A DNA stretch of 64,000 nucleotides, taken from assembly GCA_016704465.1 (NCBI GenBank), contig JADJAD010000008.1, positions 248,001 to 312,000 of the forward strand. The letters are read 5' to 3'. The translations under genes and the position numbers were made by a program. This stretch comes from Gemmatimonadota bacterium. GTDB taxonomy: Bacteria > Gemmatimonadota > Gemmatimonadetes > Gemmatimonadales > Gemmatimonadaceae. Shown in pieces: positions 17,261 through 25,849 of the stretch. The stretch's first letter is position 1, and each line of letters begins with the position of its first letter. The notes under the pieces are model-generated. The model did not search any database and was not told the DNA's origin. It saw only the letters and a list, made by a program, of their open reading frames with translations.

Positions 17261-17476
17261 TTACCCCCACGATACGACGACCGGAATCGTCTTTTCCGGT
17301 GAGAGGGTAATGGCGTCGACCGGGCAGTACATCCGACACAGGTGGCAGATCTGGCAGTCGGCGGGATAGGCGATCACTGCCTTGTTCACCGCCTCGTCCA
17401 TGCGAATCACGTCGCACGGACAGGACAGGACACACTCGCGGCAGCCGATGCACCCGCCGATGTGCTGTATGGTCAT
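17261..17476 (-). CDS. 2[4Fe-4S] ferredoxin
   Basis: 71 aa with two complete cluster motifs, CIGCRECVLSCP and CQICHLCRMYCP, so it should bind two 4Fe-4S clusters. It is similar in size and spacing to AprB-like or polyferredoxin-type electron carriers. ATG 17476 has GAGGA six bases upstream. It is the first gene of the operon and is followed after two bases by the membrane subunit, so the three products are likely one electron-transfer chain. Confidence 0.88.
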   Translation of the reverse strand: MTIQHIGGCIGCRECVLSCPCDVIRMDEAVNKAVIAYPADCQICHLCRMYCPVDAITLSPEKTIPVVVSWG

Positions 17477-18087
17477 TGCCGTCCTCGCGGACTCGTCGCA
17501 GCCCGCATTCGGGATGTCCTGCGCAAAAGTCGTCGGGAGACTGACAGGGCGCCGGTGCGTCGATCGCGGTTCACGGAGTCATCTCCTTGACCTCGCCTGC
17601 TGCGGCTGCGTAGATCGACGCAAGTCCGGCCGCGCTGTCCGGACGAGGCGCATCCGATCGCCCCGCGCGCTGTTGCCTGGATGACCGCAGCGGTGCTTCC
17701 GGCGGGACGCCTGCCCATCGGAGTATACGGAACGCGGCGCGGGCAAGGTTCACGGATGTCGGTCGTTGTCGCCAGAGCCGGGGACGTTGGGCGCCAATGC
17801 CGCCGCGCTCCGAAGCAGGCGCGGCGCGGTGGCGGTGTAGGAAACGCCGCGAACGATGGCGCCGGTGATCTCGCCCTCAAGCGGCGACGCGGCGCCTGCC
17901 CGATCGTGTCATGGACGAGCACGGTGCGAAGTCGTACGCGGCTTCGCTAGCCCTCGCCCATCGTCATACGAGAGCGGACACGCCATAAACAGTTCGTGTC
18001 GTCTCACCGCATCAATTGCCCACTCAAGCCGCTCGGATGTTGCCACCGACAGGCAGCGATAATAGGATCGGAATCATCGGAACGGCT
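17477..18087. other. Intergenic, no convincing gene
   Basis: About 611 bases upstream of the ferredoxin operon, up to the edge of the cassette array. A 149-codon minus frame (17473-17922) has arginine-rich shadow-like composition and is not accepted. The ferredoxin promoter should be here. Confidence 0.45.
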
Positions 18088-18105
18088 GCCCAACGCTCGA
18101 GTTCC

Positions 18106-19513
18106 GTTGGTATGAAGCGGCTGGCCACCCCGGCCACGTGGTGGCAGTGTAGAGCCCCACAGGGGAATACGCGGTCGAGCCGCAGGCAACAGCGACTCAG
18201 CCGGGGTGCGAGTCGCATGGATACGATAGCGATTGATCTCCACAAGCGCGAGAGCCAGCTCCGCACCATCACGTCGGACGGCGAACTGATCGAATGTCGC
18301 ATCGTGACGTCCCGCGACCAGTTCACCCGCACCCTCGGGGACCGTCCGCGGGCGCGGATCCTGGTGGAGGCGTCGACCGAGAGCGAGTGGGTCGTGCGGC
18401 ACCTGGAAACGCTGGGACACGAGGTGGTCGTGGCCGATCCGGGCTTCGCCCCGATGTATGCGTCACGGTCCAAGCGCGTGAAGACGGACAAGCGCGACGC
18501 CCGGGCGTTGTGCGAGGCGCTCCGTCTCGGCGCGTATCGGGAGATCCACCGCGCGTCGGACGCGCGGCGGCACCTCCGGGCGCAGCTGACGGTCCGGGCC
18601 GCCCGGGTACGCACGCGGACGCGTTACATCGCCGTGATCAAGGCCTTCGTGCGGCGGGAGGGGCTCAGCATGGCCAGCGGCGAGGCCATTCACACCCTCA
18701 CCAAGCTGGCGGCGCTCCCGCTGCCCCCGCACGTACGCGAGGAACTGGCGCCGCTGGTCGCCGTGTGGGCACCCTTGGGAGAACAGCTGGCCGCAGTCGA
18801 TGCCACGCTCACCGCGATCGCGGCCACCGACCCGGTAGTGACACGCCTTCGCACGATGCCCTCGATCGGTCCCATCACGGCCTTGGCATTCGTCGCCGCG
18901 CTGGACGACGTCGCCCGGATCCCGAACGCGCATCAGGTGCAGGGGTACCTAGGCCTGGTGCCGAGCGAGCACAGCTCCGGCGATCGGCGGGTGCGGGGCC
19001 GCATCACGAAACGGGGCGACGTGCGGCTCCGCTGGTTGCTGGTGGAAACGGGGTGGCGCATTCTCCGCGCGCCCAACGCCGACCTACAGGGACTGCGCGC
19101 GTGGGGGCTGCGTATCGCGGCCCGGCGGGGCAAACGCATCGCCGCGGTTGCGCTGGCCCGTCGCGTGGCCGGGATCCTGTATGCGATGTGGCGCGACGAC
19201 GCCCCGTTCCATGCGGTGCCGTTGGCGGAGGCAGCCTAACGCGCGTCACGTGTCTGCAGACGCCGAGTGACGAAGGGAGATGACTGACCGGGAGCGGGAG
19301 AGTACGATGCAGCTGATGGCCGCTGGTGAGACCGAAGCTCAGTGCGGTACCTCCCGTCTTCCCATCGCACCCCAACCTGCGCCCGCGAGTTCGCTCGCGA
19401 CCACGGAGCGCGGACAGAAGCCTGAGCAGCATCTCGCCTCGTCACGGCCGCCACGACTATACTTCGCGTCAGATCACGTCGATCTGAGGCTTGACTCCGG
19501 ACGCCGCTTCACA
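18106..19513 (+). mobile_element. IS1111-type IS110-family element inserted in an attC
   Basis: Subterminal inverted repeats TATGAAGCGGC (18111-18121) and GCCGCTTCACA (19503-19513) bracket one transposase. Such repeats mark the IS1111 branch rather than the IS110 branch. About 270 noncoding bases follow the transposase (19240-19513), where IS1111-group elements encode their bridge RNA. The exact outer ends are uncertain by a few bases. Confidence 0.75.
18217..19239 (+). CDS. IS110/IS1111-family transposase
   Basis: About 340 aa DEDD transposase. The N-terminus MDTIAIDLHKRESQLRTI has the first Asp; ILVEASTESEWVVRHLETLG and VKTDKRDARALCEALRLGAY carry further acidic residues. The C-terminal domain has TMPSIGPITALAFVAAL, QGYLGLVPSEHSSGDRRVRG and ITKRGDVRLRWLLVETGW. 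ATG 18217 is chosen because the homologous start begins just before the first Asp; the frame is open to 18016 but that would run through the IS end. Frame intact. It is only distantly related to the copy at 7964. Confidence 0.88.
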   Translation: MDTIAIDLHKRESQLRTITSDGELIECRIVTSRDQFTRTLGDRPRARILVEASTESEWVVRHLETLGHEVVVADPGFAPMYASRSKRVKTDKRDARALCEALRLGAYREIHRASDARRHLRAQLTVRAARVRTRTRYIAVIKAFVRREGLSMASGEAIHTLTKLAALPLPPHVREELAPLVAVWAPLGEQLAAVDATLTAIAATDPVVTRLRTMPSIGPITALAFVAALDDVARIPNAHQVQGYLGLVPSEHSSGDRRVRGRITKRGDVRLRWLLVETGWRILRAPNADLQGLRAWGLRIAARRGKRIAAVALARRVAGILYAMWRDDAPFHAVPLAEAA

Positions 19514-19651
19514 GAAGCTGCGGCCGAGGGAAATAGTGCGCGGCGCAGCCGCTGCACACAATAGCTCGGCTGTCTGCTGCAGCGCATGTTGGGCAGCGAG
19601 CGCCCATCCCGACATCGCAGGCCGCTGGGCACGGTTCGCGCCATTCGTCCA

Positions 19652-20260
19652 CTAAGTGGATGGTGGTACCGAGCGTCGACGGTGCTCCCCGTGCGGACGC
19701 GCGTACTTCGAAAGAACCGCGGCATGAAGCGGCTCAATGGCGCGCAGCACAACTCTTCCGATGGCTGCGAGCGTTCGGCCTCCCCCCGGTTTCGCTCCCT
19801 CCCGCATGAAACTACGAGTGCTCGCGAGCGCCTTGTCGCGGTCATCCGTCGGTGAACCTGCGTGGATAACGCCGTTGACGTACGCAATGTGACGAATCAG
19901 GTCATGAACATTCTGATCATGTCCATGTGTCACCATAACCACGAGCTTTAGGAACTTGTCTAGCTTGACCTCTTCCGGGACTACTCCTGGATAAGCCGCG
20001 TCAGGTTCGAACGCATCGACCACCGACCAAGCGCCCGACGTGCCACGCCCGACCATCGCCCCTGGCGAGTCACGATGCATCCCGATGCGGAAGAGTATAG
20101 GAATGCGAAACTCGCGATTGACTTGCGTCACCAACGGCATGTCGTACAAAAGGAGCAGCCGAAGAAGACCCGCCGCCCTGAGAGTGGCGTACTCGTGCGC
20201 GACTCCGATGGATACGCGCAGATCGCTGACGACGTGGTGAAAGAGTTCCTGCTTGATCAT
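19652..20260 (-). CDS. Hypothetical cassette protein
   Basis: About 202 aa, starting MIKQELFHHVVSDLRVSIGV. Central part EVKLDKFLKLVVMVTHGHD then QNVHDLIRHIAYVNGVIHAG looks like a soluble alpha/beta protein; no signal peptide or membrane span. I recognise no family. Its cassette is bounded by GCCCAAC (20300) and GTTGGGC (19588), which match exactly, so the gene is a self-contained cassette. No good ribosome-binding site is visible before ATG 20260, so the start is uncertain. Confidence 0.6.
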   Translation of the reverse strand: MIKQELFHHVVSDLRVSIGVAHEYATLRAAGLLRLLLLYDMPLVTQVNREFRIPILFRIGMHRDSPGAMVGRGTSGAWSVVDAFEPDAAYPGVVPEEVKLDKFLKLVVMVTHGHDQNVHDLIRHIAYVNGVIHAGSPTDDRDKALASTRSFMREGAKPGGGRTLAAIGRVVLRAIEPLHAAVLSKYARPHGEHRRRSVPPST

Positions 20261-20299
20261 GTTGGATGTGCATCGCCCATCGCGACAATCTCTTCGGCT

Positions 20300-20359
20300 G
20301 CCCAACGCTCAGCATCAGCGGCGGCGCGCAGCGACGTCCGCTGCATGCTGTTGTTCGGC
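20300..20359 (-). repeat. attC site, 60 bp
   Basis: GCCCAAC (20300-20306) to GTTCGGC (20353-20359). The arms CAGCATCAGCGG and CCGCTGCATGCTG pair with one extrahelical base. Its GTTCGGC is the exact complement of GCCGAAC at 21438, the other end of the hydrolase cassette. Confidence 0.75.
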
Positions 20360-21404
20360 AGCGCCCTCATGAGTGCGCGAACGAATCCAATCGGAAAGTC
20401 GCTCCAGCACCGAAGGCGCGATGGTCTCTTCAATTACCTCGTATTCCGATATAGCGCCGCTTGTTGCAGTCTGAAAAAGATGATTCAAGCCAGGAAACTC
20501 TTCGATCGTGACATCAGGATTGCCTGCTACCGACAGTGCTTCCCTAAGCACCTGCATATGCAACGCCGGTGGCACCTGAATGTCGAGTTCGCCGAAGAGA
20601 GCCAGTACGGGGCAGCGAACCCGCCGAAAATGGAGCGCGGGCTCGCAGTTCAAGAACGACCGAAAAGCCGGCGTCAGCACTGTATCAGCCATCCGGTGAA
20701 TGTGCATTGCCACTTCGTCATCCTCGACCGGCTGGTCCTGCCAAGATTTCAGGTGGGATGCGAGAATCGAAAGAATCTGCTTACGCGCAGACTCGTGTCT
20801 GATTGGGCACTTGAGAATCGCAAACACCTCTTCGTCCATTCTCGCCGCTCGTGCGCAACTTGTGCATCTGTAGCTCCTGCCTGCCGGGAGATGAGCGCTG
20901 ACTGTTCGTGAATAGTCTGTTCGCCCGGAAGTGTCGGACACCCCACGAGCACTATCAACGCAAGGTGCTTGTACCGCGTCGCAGCGGCCGCCGCCAACAC
21001 GGCTCCTCGCTATGGCCGATGAGGCCAAGTCGAGTTGCATCGACATCCTCGTGCGCGGCCAGAAACTCCAGCGCCAAGTGCACATCCCGCAGAAGGACGT
21101 CGTGCGTGCACTGATCCTTGTCTCCCGTCGATTCGCCAACACCGCGATCATCCAAACGCAGCACGGCAATTCCGGAACGGGTCAGGTGATCCGCGAGGAC
21201 GAGGAATGGGCGATGTCCACACACCTGCTCGTCACGGTCATGAGCGCCCGATCCCGGAATGAGTAGGACGGCGGCTGTCCTGAGGCCTGATTGTGGGCGA
21301 GTGAATGTGCCCGCCAATCTCACGTCTCCCTCATCACTTCCCAGTACGACTCCTTCTACCGTGTAGCGAAGTGGCTCGGCAGGCTCTTGCGGTCGAAATG
21401 TCAT
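20315..21404 (-). pseudogene. Alpha/beta hydrolase, frameshifted (cassette gene)
   Basis: Three frames together give one alpha/beta hydrolase. The first runs MTFRPQEPAEPLRYTVEGVV to LLIPGSGAHDRDEQ, LRLDDRGVGESTGDKD and LGLIGHSE (nucleophile elbow GHSxG). It shifts near 21000 into MLAAAAATRYKHLALIVLVG..., then again near 20840 into RMADTVLTPAFRSFLNCEPA, LALFGELDIQVPP (acid) and FPGLNHLFQTATSG (His). All catalytic elements exist but not in one frame. Either it is a decayed gene or there are two sequencing indels. ATG 21404 is preceded by AAGGA. The function of an intact version would be ester or peptide hydrolysis. Confidence 0.75.
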
Positions 21405-21437
21405 TCCTTAACCCGATTCCCGGAGAGTGATGGAGCG

Positions 21438-21517
21438 GCCGAACTCAGAAGCTCACCTGCGGGCGAACCGAATAAGAGCGCGCGGCGGAGCCGCGCGCCA
21501 TCCCCAGCTCGCCCGGG
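21438..21517 (-). repeat. attC left half, interrupted by IS3
   Basis: GCCGAAC at 21438 followed by AGAAGCTCACCTGCGGGCG and the GCGCGCGGCGGAGCCGCGCGC palindrome, as in the attC at 30658. The matching right arm (CGTCTGGTGCAGCG-GTT) is missing; an IS3 element begins at 21522. Confidence 0.75.
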
Positions 21518-21552
21518 ATCCTGCTCCACTTTGGTTGACAGCTCGTAGGGAA

Positions 21553-22440
21553 CTACGCCGCCTCCGACTCGTAGTCAACTGGAGACCGAAAGCCAAGCGC
21601 GGAATGCAAGCGGGTGTGGGTGTAGTAGCGGAAGTAGTGCCGGAGCACCTGCCGGAGCGCGCGCTCGGTCGCGAACGCGACGCCGCGGACCGCCTCGGCC
21701 TTGAAGGAGTGGAAGAAGGACTCCATGTGCGCATTGTCTCCCGGACCGCTGACGCTGGCGCTCTGCGGAATGCCGAGCGCACGGAGGCGATCGCGAAACG
21801 GGGCGGCCAGATATCGGACCCGCGGTCGCCATGAAACGTGAGGCCCGCTGGGGCGGCGGTGTCGCACCGCGTCCGGAGGACGGCCGTGGTCACCCGTGCG
21901 TCCCGGCGCCGCTGCAGGGTCCACGCGAGGATCCGGCGGGAGAAGCGATCCATCACGACGGCCAGGTAGCGCCATTCGCCTGCGACGGTGAGGTAGGTGA
22001 TGTCGCCCACCCACACCTGATTGCGACGCTGGACGGCGAGGGCGCGCACGCGGTTGGGATGCTGTTCGTAGAAGCGATGCGTGCCGACCTTCGCGCGATA
22101 GCCGCGCACCGCCTTGGCGCGGAGCCCGGCGGTGTACATTAGGCGGGCGACGCGACGGCGGCTTACCGCCCAGCCACGCGTCGTCAGCACCTGATGGATG
22201 CGCGGACTGCCGTAGCGGCCGTGGTGCTGGGCGAAGACGCGCGCAATCTCGGTGAGCAACGTCCGGTCCTGTTGCGTATGGGCGCTGAGGGGGCGGCGGC
22301 GCCAGGCGTAATACCCGGCGCGCGTGACCCCGTAGCGACGACAGAGCCGCGTCACGCCGTACGTGGCGTGCTGGGTGTCGATGAAGGCGAACGTGTCGGC
22401 CTTCGAGCGGAACAGAACCGGATGGCTTTTTTTAGGAGGT
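21553..22440 (-). pseudogene. IS3-family transposase orfB, frameshifted
   Basis: DDE transposase. The first frame has ADTFAFIDTQHATYGVTRLC, HHGRYGSPRIHQVLTTRGW, VWVGDITYLTVAGEWRYLAV (first Asp) and GLTFHGDRGSD (second Asp). A one-base shift near 21810 moves the rest into another frame: SVSGPGDNAHMESFFHSFKA (Glu) and FRYYTHTRLHSALGFRSPVD. Expressed in intact IS3 elements by -1 frameshifting from orfA. This copy is inactive unless the indel is a sequencing error. Confidence 0.8.
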
Positions 22441-22707
22441 CGTGCTCCTCCTGCAAACAGCCGTGCGCGCGCTCGAGAGCCTGTAGCCGCACCAGCTCCG
22501 GGACGGACCGGCCGGTGCGCGGCGCGGAGCCGGCCGCGAATGACACCGTCCCGCACTTCTTCCGCCAGCGCGACAGCATGAAAGGGTGGATGTCGAGTCC
22601 CGCCGCCACTGTCTTCACCTGCATCCCGGCTGCTGGGTCATGCGCACCGCCGTCAGCTTGAACGCATCACTGTACTTCCGAATCCTCCTCGGTCCCGCAC
22701 GCGGCAT
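22352..22707 (-). pseudogene. IS3-family orfA (helix-turn-helix), frameshifted
   Basis: MPRAGPRRIRKYSDAFKLTA begins at ATG 22707 and shifts near 22625, where one G seems missing before MQVKTVAAGLDIHPFMLSRW. It continues through a leucine-rich region to the A7G slippery run that would direct -1 frameshifting into orfB. Typical HTH_Tnp_1 domain that binds the IS ends. Confidence 0.7.
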
Positions 22708-22756
22708 CGGACACCTCCGAGTTCAGTTAGGTGGAAGTGTCAACCAAAGTGAGGCA

Positions 22757-22788
22757 GGTTCCGCCGTCTGCTGCAGCGTAAGTTAGCC
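22757..22788 (-). repeat. attC right half
   Basis: TCCGCCGTCTGCTGCAGCG then GTTAGCC at 22782-22788. This core is the exact complement of GGCTAAC at 23711, the other end of the following cassette. Its left arm has been lost on the far side of the IS3 element. Confidence 0.7.
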
Positions 22789-23694
22789 CGCATCGCTGTC
22801 ATGGTTCCGCCTCTCTCGCACGTCCACGGTGAGGCGAGGAACACCATTCTGATCAAGCGTGCCGACCAACATCGCATCGCGCTCTTCGAAGGCGCTTCGC
22901 CCCCACACCACGTCGACGCCTCGCATACTAGCTCTTCGCAGACGAAACTCGCATACCCGAAACTGGCACTGCCCCTGAATCTCAAGCGCGGCGAGAGGTA
23001 CGAAGATCAACGGCTCGATACGCTGAAGCATTAGTCTCACACCGTCCGCAAGTGCGGGCAATGGCCAGCTGAGCGTGAAGTACTTGTGATCGCTCATTCC
23101 ATCGCGCGCCAACAGCCTCACCGCGTTCTTGTCGCGAAGTAGAGAGACGACGATGCTGTGAGCGCTACCTAAGAGATTTCCAGGAGCGGCGAAGACTGAT
23201 GTATCAATCTCCAACACGACGCGTTCACTTGGAATGCCGTCGAGGGCTTCCGTGATCGCCACAACCTTTGTTGGCAAAAGATCAAAGATCTTAAACCAAA
23301 GACTACTAGTCTCTGCCAACAAAGACGCGACGCCCCCGGCTGTCATTTCGTCGAGCGCAAGTAGCTGTACGCCAGCGTTTTCGGCGACCCGTCGGGCTTC
23401 AGCGCTGAACCCAGAACGTGACGCAAGAATGAGCGCGTGCGACGGGAGGCGCTGGTGCTTCCCGATCATCTGCTCCACCCAGCCGACATCCGCAATACGT
23501 CGATGATCTCGGCACTCGACGGACAAGATGACTGGGTGTCCGGCGACAGTTGTCTCGACCACGATGTCGACCTCTCGCGCCGCGCCAGTCTGCCGATCGG
23601 CTAGGAGCTTGGACTCCGACACAGTGGCACCAGCGGCGAGCTGTGACTTCAGCAAGAACACAAGACGTTGAAAGTCGTTCGGTCGACGCGGCAC
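22783..23694 (-). CDS. Restriction-endonuclease-like (PD-(D/E)xK/Mrr-type) cassette protein
   Basis: 303 aa soluble protein. Residues about 30-75 resemble a PD-(D/E)xK nuclease core: TGAAREVDIVVETTVAGHPV then ILSVECRDHRR, where Asp and Glu sit on adjacent strands but the usual Lys is replaced (ECR). RLPSHALILASRSGFSAEAR and AENAGVQLLALDE follow, as in Mrr/NERD-like folds. The rest has no recognised domain. The start GTG 23694 lies only about 17 bases from the cassette junction and has no ribosome-binding site. Predicted nucleic-acid binding or cleavage; activity uncertain because of the substituted residue. Confidence 0.6.
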   Translation of the reverse strand: MPRRPNDFQRLVFLLKSQLAAGATVSESKLLADRQTGAAREVDIVVETTVAGHPVILSVECRDHRRIADVGWVEQMIGKHQRLPSHALILASRSGFSAEARRVAENAGVQLLALDEMTAGGVASLLAETSSLWFKIFDLLPTKVVAITEALDGIPSERVVLEIDTSVFAAPGNLLGSAHSIVVSLLRDKNAVRLLARDGMSDHKYFTLSWPLPALADGVRLMLQRIEPLIFVPLAALEIQGQCQFRVCEFRLRRASMRGVDVVWGRSAFEERDAMLVGTLDQNGVPRLTVDVRERRNHDSDAG

Positions 23695-23710
23695 AGTGAT
23701 GATGGTGGCG

Positions 23711-23809
23711 GGCTAACGCCAATGTTGAGCTGCGCGGGCAGTAAATAGAAGTGCGCCCGGAGGGCGCACCAATCAATCGTGCCCGCGTCTGCTCCAACGT
23801 CAGTTAGGA
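23711..23809 (-). repeat. attC site, 99 bp
   Basis: GGCTAAC (23711-23717) to GTTAGGA (23803-23809), with GTTGAGCTGCGCGGGC paired to GCCCGCGTCTGCTCCAAC around a central palindrome. Same type as the fragment at 7192. Confidence 0.9.
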
Positions 23810-23821
23810 GGCACCGGGTCT

Positions 23822-24442
23822 CTAACCATTGAGCGGCGGCGCATTCCTTTGGGTCCGAGATGCCGCTTCATCAGCGAGATCCGTCAGTATCTCATCCTTA
23901 ACTGCGCGCAGTGCATTGATAAGCTGGTCAATACGTTCTGGCGGAACAACAATTATCGCGTCATCAGCAATCGCCGAAGATTGCTTGAGGCCGACGAAGT
24001 CGATCTGCGTACGATAGATCTCGATGTCGTCGAAGCCGCGAATCAAGTACGTCTTTTCGTCGTCTATCTCGTCGGCGTCACCGCTACTCATTTGGTCTTT
24101 TCTCAAGTGAGAGTGATACTCGCAGCGCGTGTCAATACGCGCAAGAACTACGCTGGACACACAGCCAAGGGAGGCAGAGATCCGAGACTTGTCGATAGTG
24201 CGAATGTGGCCGCACTCCACTACAGAGTCTTTGCTCCCCGAAAAGGGTAGATCAGCGGTCAGAACTCCAACTTGGACTGGTAGTCGTTTATCCTGTCGCG
24301 CATCCGTCAACGGCACCACGATCGTTAGCGGTGAGACGGAGTTGCCGACATCGTTCTGGACAACGATGCACGGCCGCGTGCCAAGCTTCTCGTTCCCCTC
24401 CGATCCGCGAAGGTCGACCATCACAATATCGCCCCGTTTCAT
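23822..24442 (-). CDS. MazF/PemK-family toxin with C-terminal extension (cassette gene)
   Basis: 206 aa. Residues 1-110 are a MazF/PemK/Kid ribonuclease: MKRGDIVMVDLRGSEGNEKL, GTRPCIVVQNDVGNS, TIVVPLTDARQDKRLPVQV and CGHIRTIDKSRISASLG hold the family's conserved Arg and Thr/Ser positions. The remaining about 95 residues (SSGDADEIDDEKTYLIRGFD, IIVVPPERIDQLINALRAV) are an acidic extension not usual in MazF; it could be a fused antitoxin-like or regulatory part. No separate antitoxin gene is in the cassette. The attC core GTTAGGA continues into AGGAGG 10 bases before ATG 24442, so the recombination site forms part of the ribosome-binding site. Confidence 0.8.
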   Translation of the reverse strand: MKRGDIVMVDLRGSEGNEKLGTRPCIVVQNDVGNSVSPLTIVVPLTDARQDKRLPVQVGVLTADLPFSGSKDSVVECGHIRTIDKSRISASLGCVSSVVLARIDTRCEYHSHLRKDQMSSGDADEIDDEKTYLIRGFDDIEIYRTQIDFVGLKQSSAIADDAIIVVPPERIDQLINALRAVKDEILTDLADEAASRTQRNAPPLNG

Positions 24443-24454
24443 TCGACTTTGTCC

Positions 24455-24548
24455 TCCTAACGCCCAAGTTCACTTGCGAGCGAGTCAAATAGAAGCGAGC
24501 GAAGCGAGCAATCCCCAGATCGCTCGTCAAGTGCAACGATCGTTAGAC
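24455..24548 (-). repeat. attC site, 94 bp
   Basis: TCCTAAC (24455-24461) to GTTAGAC (24542-24548), with TTCACTTGCGAGCGA paired to TCGCTCGTCAAGTGCAA and a GCGAGCGAAGCGAGC centre. IS481 copy B lies 13 bases to its right. Confidence 0.9.
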
Positions 24549-24561
24549 ATCACGCGGGTAT

Positions 24562-25849
24562 AGCCCGGGTACATGGGTAACACATCAGTCCAAGTACATA
24601 GGTAACACTCCTTCTAAACTGCACCGCCCCTCTCGTGATGGCGAGGTGCGCCGTGCCCTGGTTGGAGACGAGTCCTATGGACGAGCGACTGCAGTTCATT
24701 CTGGATGCCCAGAGCGACCGGTTTACGATGACGGAGCTCTGCGCACGGTACGGGGTGAGTCGGCGGATCGGGTACAAATGGGTCGCCCGCTTCGCTGAGG
24801 AAGGGAGGCGTGGCCTGGCGAACCGGAGCCGCGTGCCGCACTCGTGTCCGCACAAGATCCGGCCCGTGGTGGGGGACCTGCTCTGCGAGTTCCGGCGCTC
24901 GCATCCCGACTGGGGCGCGCGCAAGCTCTTGAAGGTGCTCCGCGGCCGCCATCCCGAGATCGAGGACTGGCCCGCGGCCAGCACGGCCGCCGACCTGCTG
25001 GCACGGCGCGGTTTGGTGCACAAACGGAGGCGCCGACACCCCCACCGGCATCCCGGCGTGGTGCCGATTGCGACGACCGCGCCGAATGATCTCTGGACGG
25101 CCGACTTCAAGGGCCAGTTCCGCACGGGCAATGGCGTGTACTGCTATCCGCTCACCATCGCCGATCAGCACACCCGCTTTCTCCTCACCTGTCACGGGCT
25201 CTTGTCGACGGAAACGCGACGGCGAAACCGATCTTCGAACGCACGTTCGCGCGTACGGCCTCCCGCGCCATCCGCACCGACAACGGCGTGCCGTTCGCGA
25301 CGACGTCCCTGCACGGGCTGTCGTATCTCAACGTGTGGTGGATGCGGCTCGGCATCGTCCATCAGCGCATTCATCCGGGCCAGCCGCAGGAGAACGGCGC
25401 GCACGAGCGCATGCACCGCACGCTGAAACGCCGGGCAGTCAAGCCGGTGCAGCGCACCTGCGCGCGCCAACAGGCGCAGTTCGATGCCTTTCGCACCGAG
25501 TACAACACCGAACGGCCGCACGAAGCGTTGCAGCAGGAGACCCCGGCGTCGCGCTACGTCAGCTCACCCCGCGCGTATCCGTCCACGCTGCCGACGATCG
25601 AGTACCCTGGCCACTTCCTCGTCAAGAAGATCACCGACGCCGGCACGTTCCGTTTTCGGCAGCACCTGCTCTATCTCGCGAACTCGCTCGTCGACCAACA
25701 CATCGGGCTCGAGGAAACGGACGACGGTGTCTGGTCAATCTACTTCACCACGGTCCTGCGCGACGATCGACGAGCGGGACTACATCATCCGGGGTGACAC
25801 CCCCAGTGTTACCATGTACTTGACACTTGTGTTACCCATCATCCCGGCT
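24562..25849 (+). mobile_element. IS481-family insertion sequence, copy B (complete)
   Basis: Long imperfect inverted repeats of about 45 bp begin AGCCCGGGTACATGGG on the left and end CCCATCATCCCGGCT on the right; each repeat contains GGGTAACAC and AGTACAT-GGTAACACT blocks. Length about 1288 bp. It is near copy A in sequence and orientation. It cuts the 3' end of the cassette gene at 25850-26402. Confidence 0.88.
24650..25797 (+). pseudogene. IS481-family transposase, frameshifted copy
   Basis: The same protein as at 27-1178 (MDERLQFILDAQSDRFTMTE; TADFKGQFRTGNGVYCYPLT), but the frame changes between about 25210 and 25285. There copy A reads GACCGAAACGCTGACC and this copy lacks a base. The C-terminal frame resumes at RTDNGVPF-like sequence and ends HHPG. 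It is non-functional alone and could be moved by copy A's enzyme. Confidence 0.85.

Larger units (their letters stand above)
18088..19594 (-). repeat. attC site split by an IS1111-type element
   Basis: The left part, GCCCAACGCTCGAGTTC, starts at 18088. The right part resumes near 19514 (AGAAGCTGCGGCCGAGGG) and ends at GTTGGGC (19588-19594). The two core heptamers are exact complements and the halves together match other attC sites in the array. Confidence 0.8.
21522..22756 (-). mobile_element. IS3-family element
   Basis: Inverted repeats sharing CACTTTGGTTGACA are at 21527-21540 and 22738-22751; outward extension gives TG...CA ends at 21522 and 22756, 1235 bp. It carries orfA and orfB with an A7G slippery run at about 22428-22436. 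No target duplication is visible, and the attC halves on its two sides are of different types. Confidence 0.85.

Noticed and set aside
17473..17922. 149-codon minus frame upstream of the ferredoxin gene.
   Set aside because: Arg/Pro/Ala-rich shadow-like composition, no ribosome-binding site and no domain.
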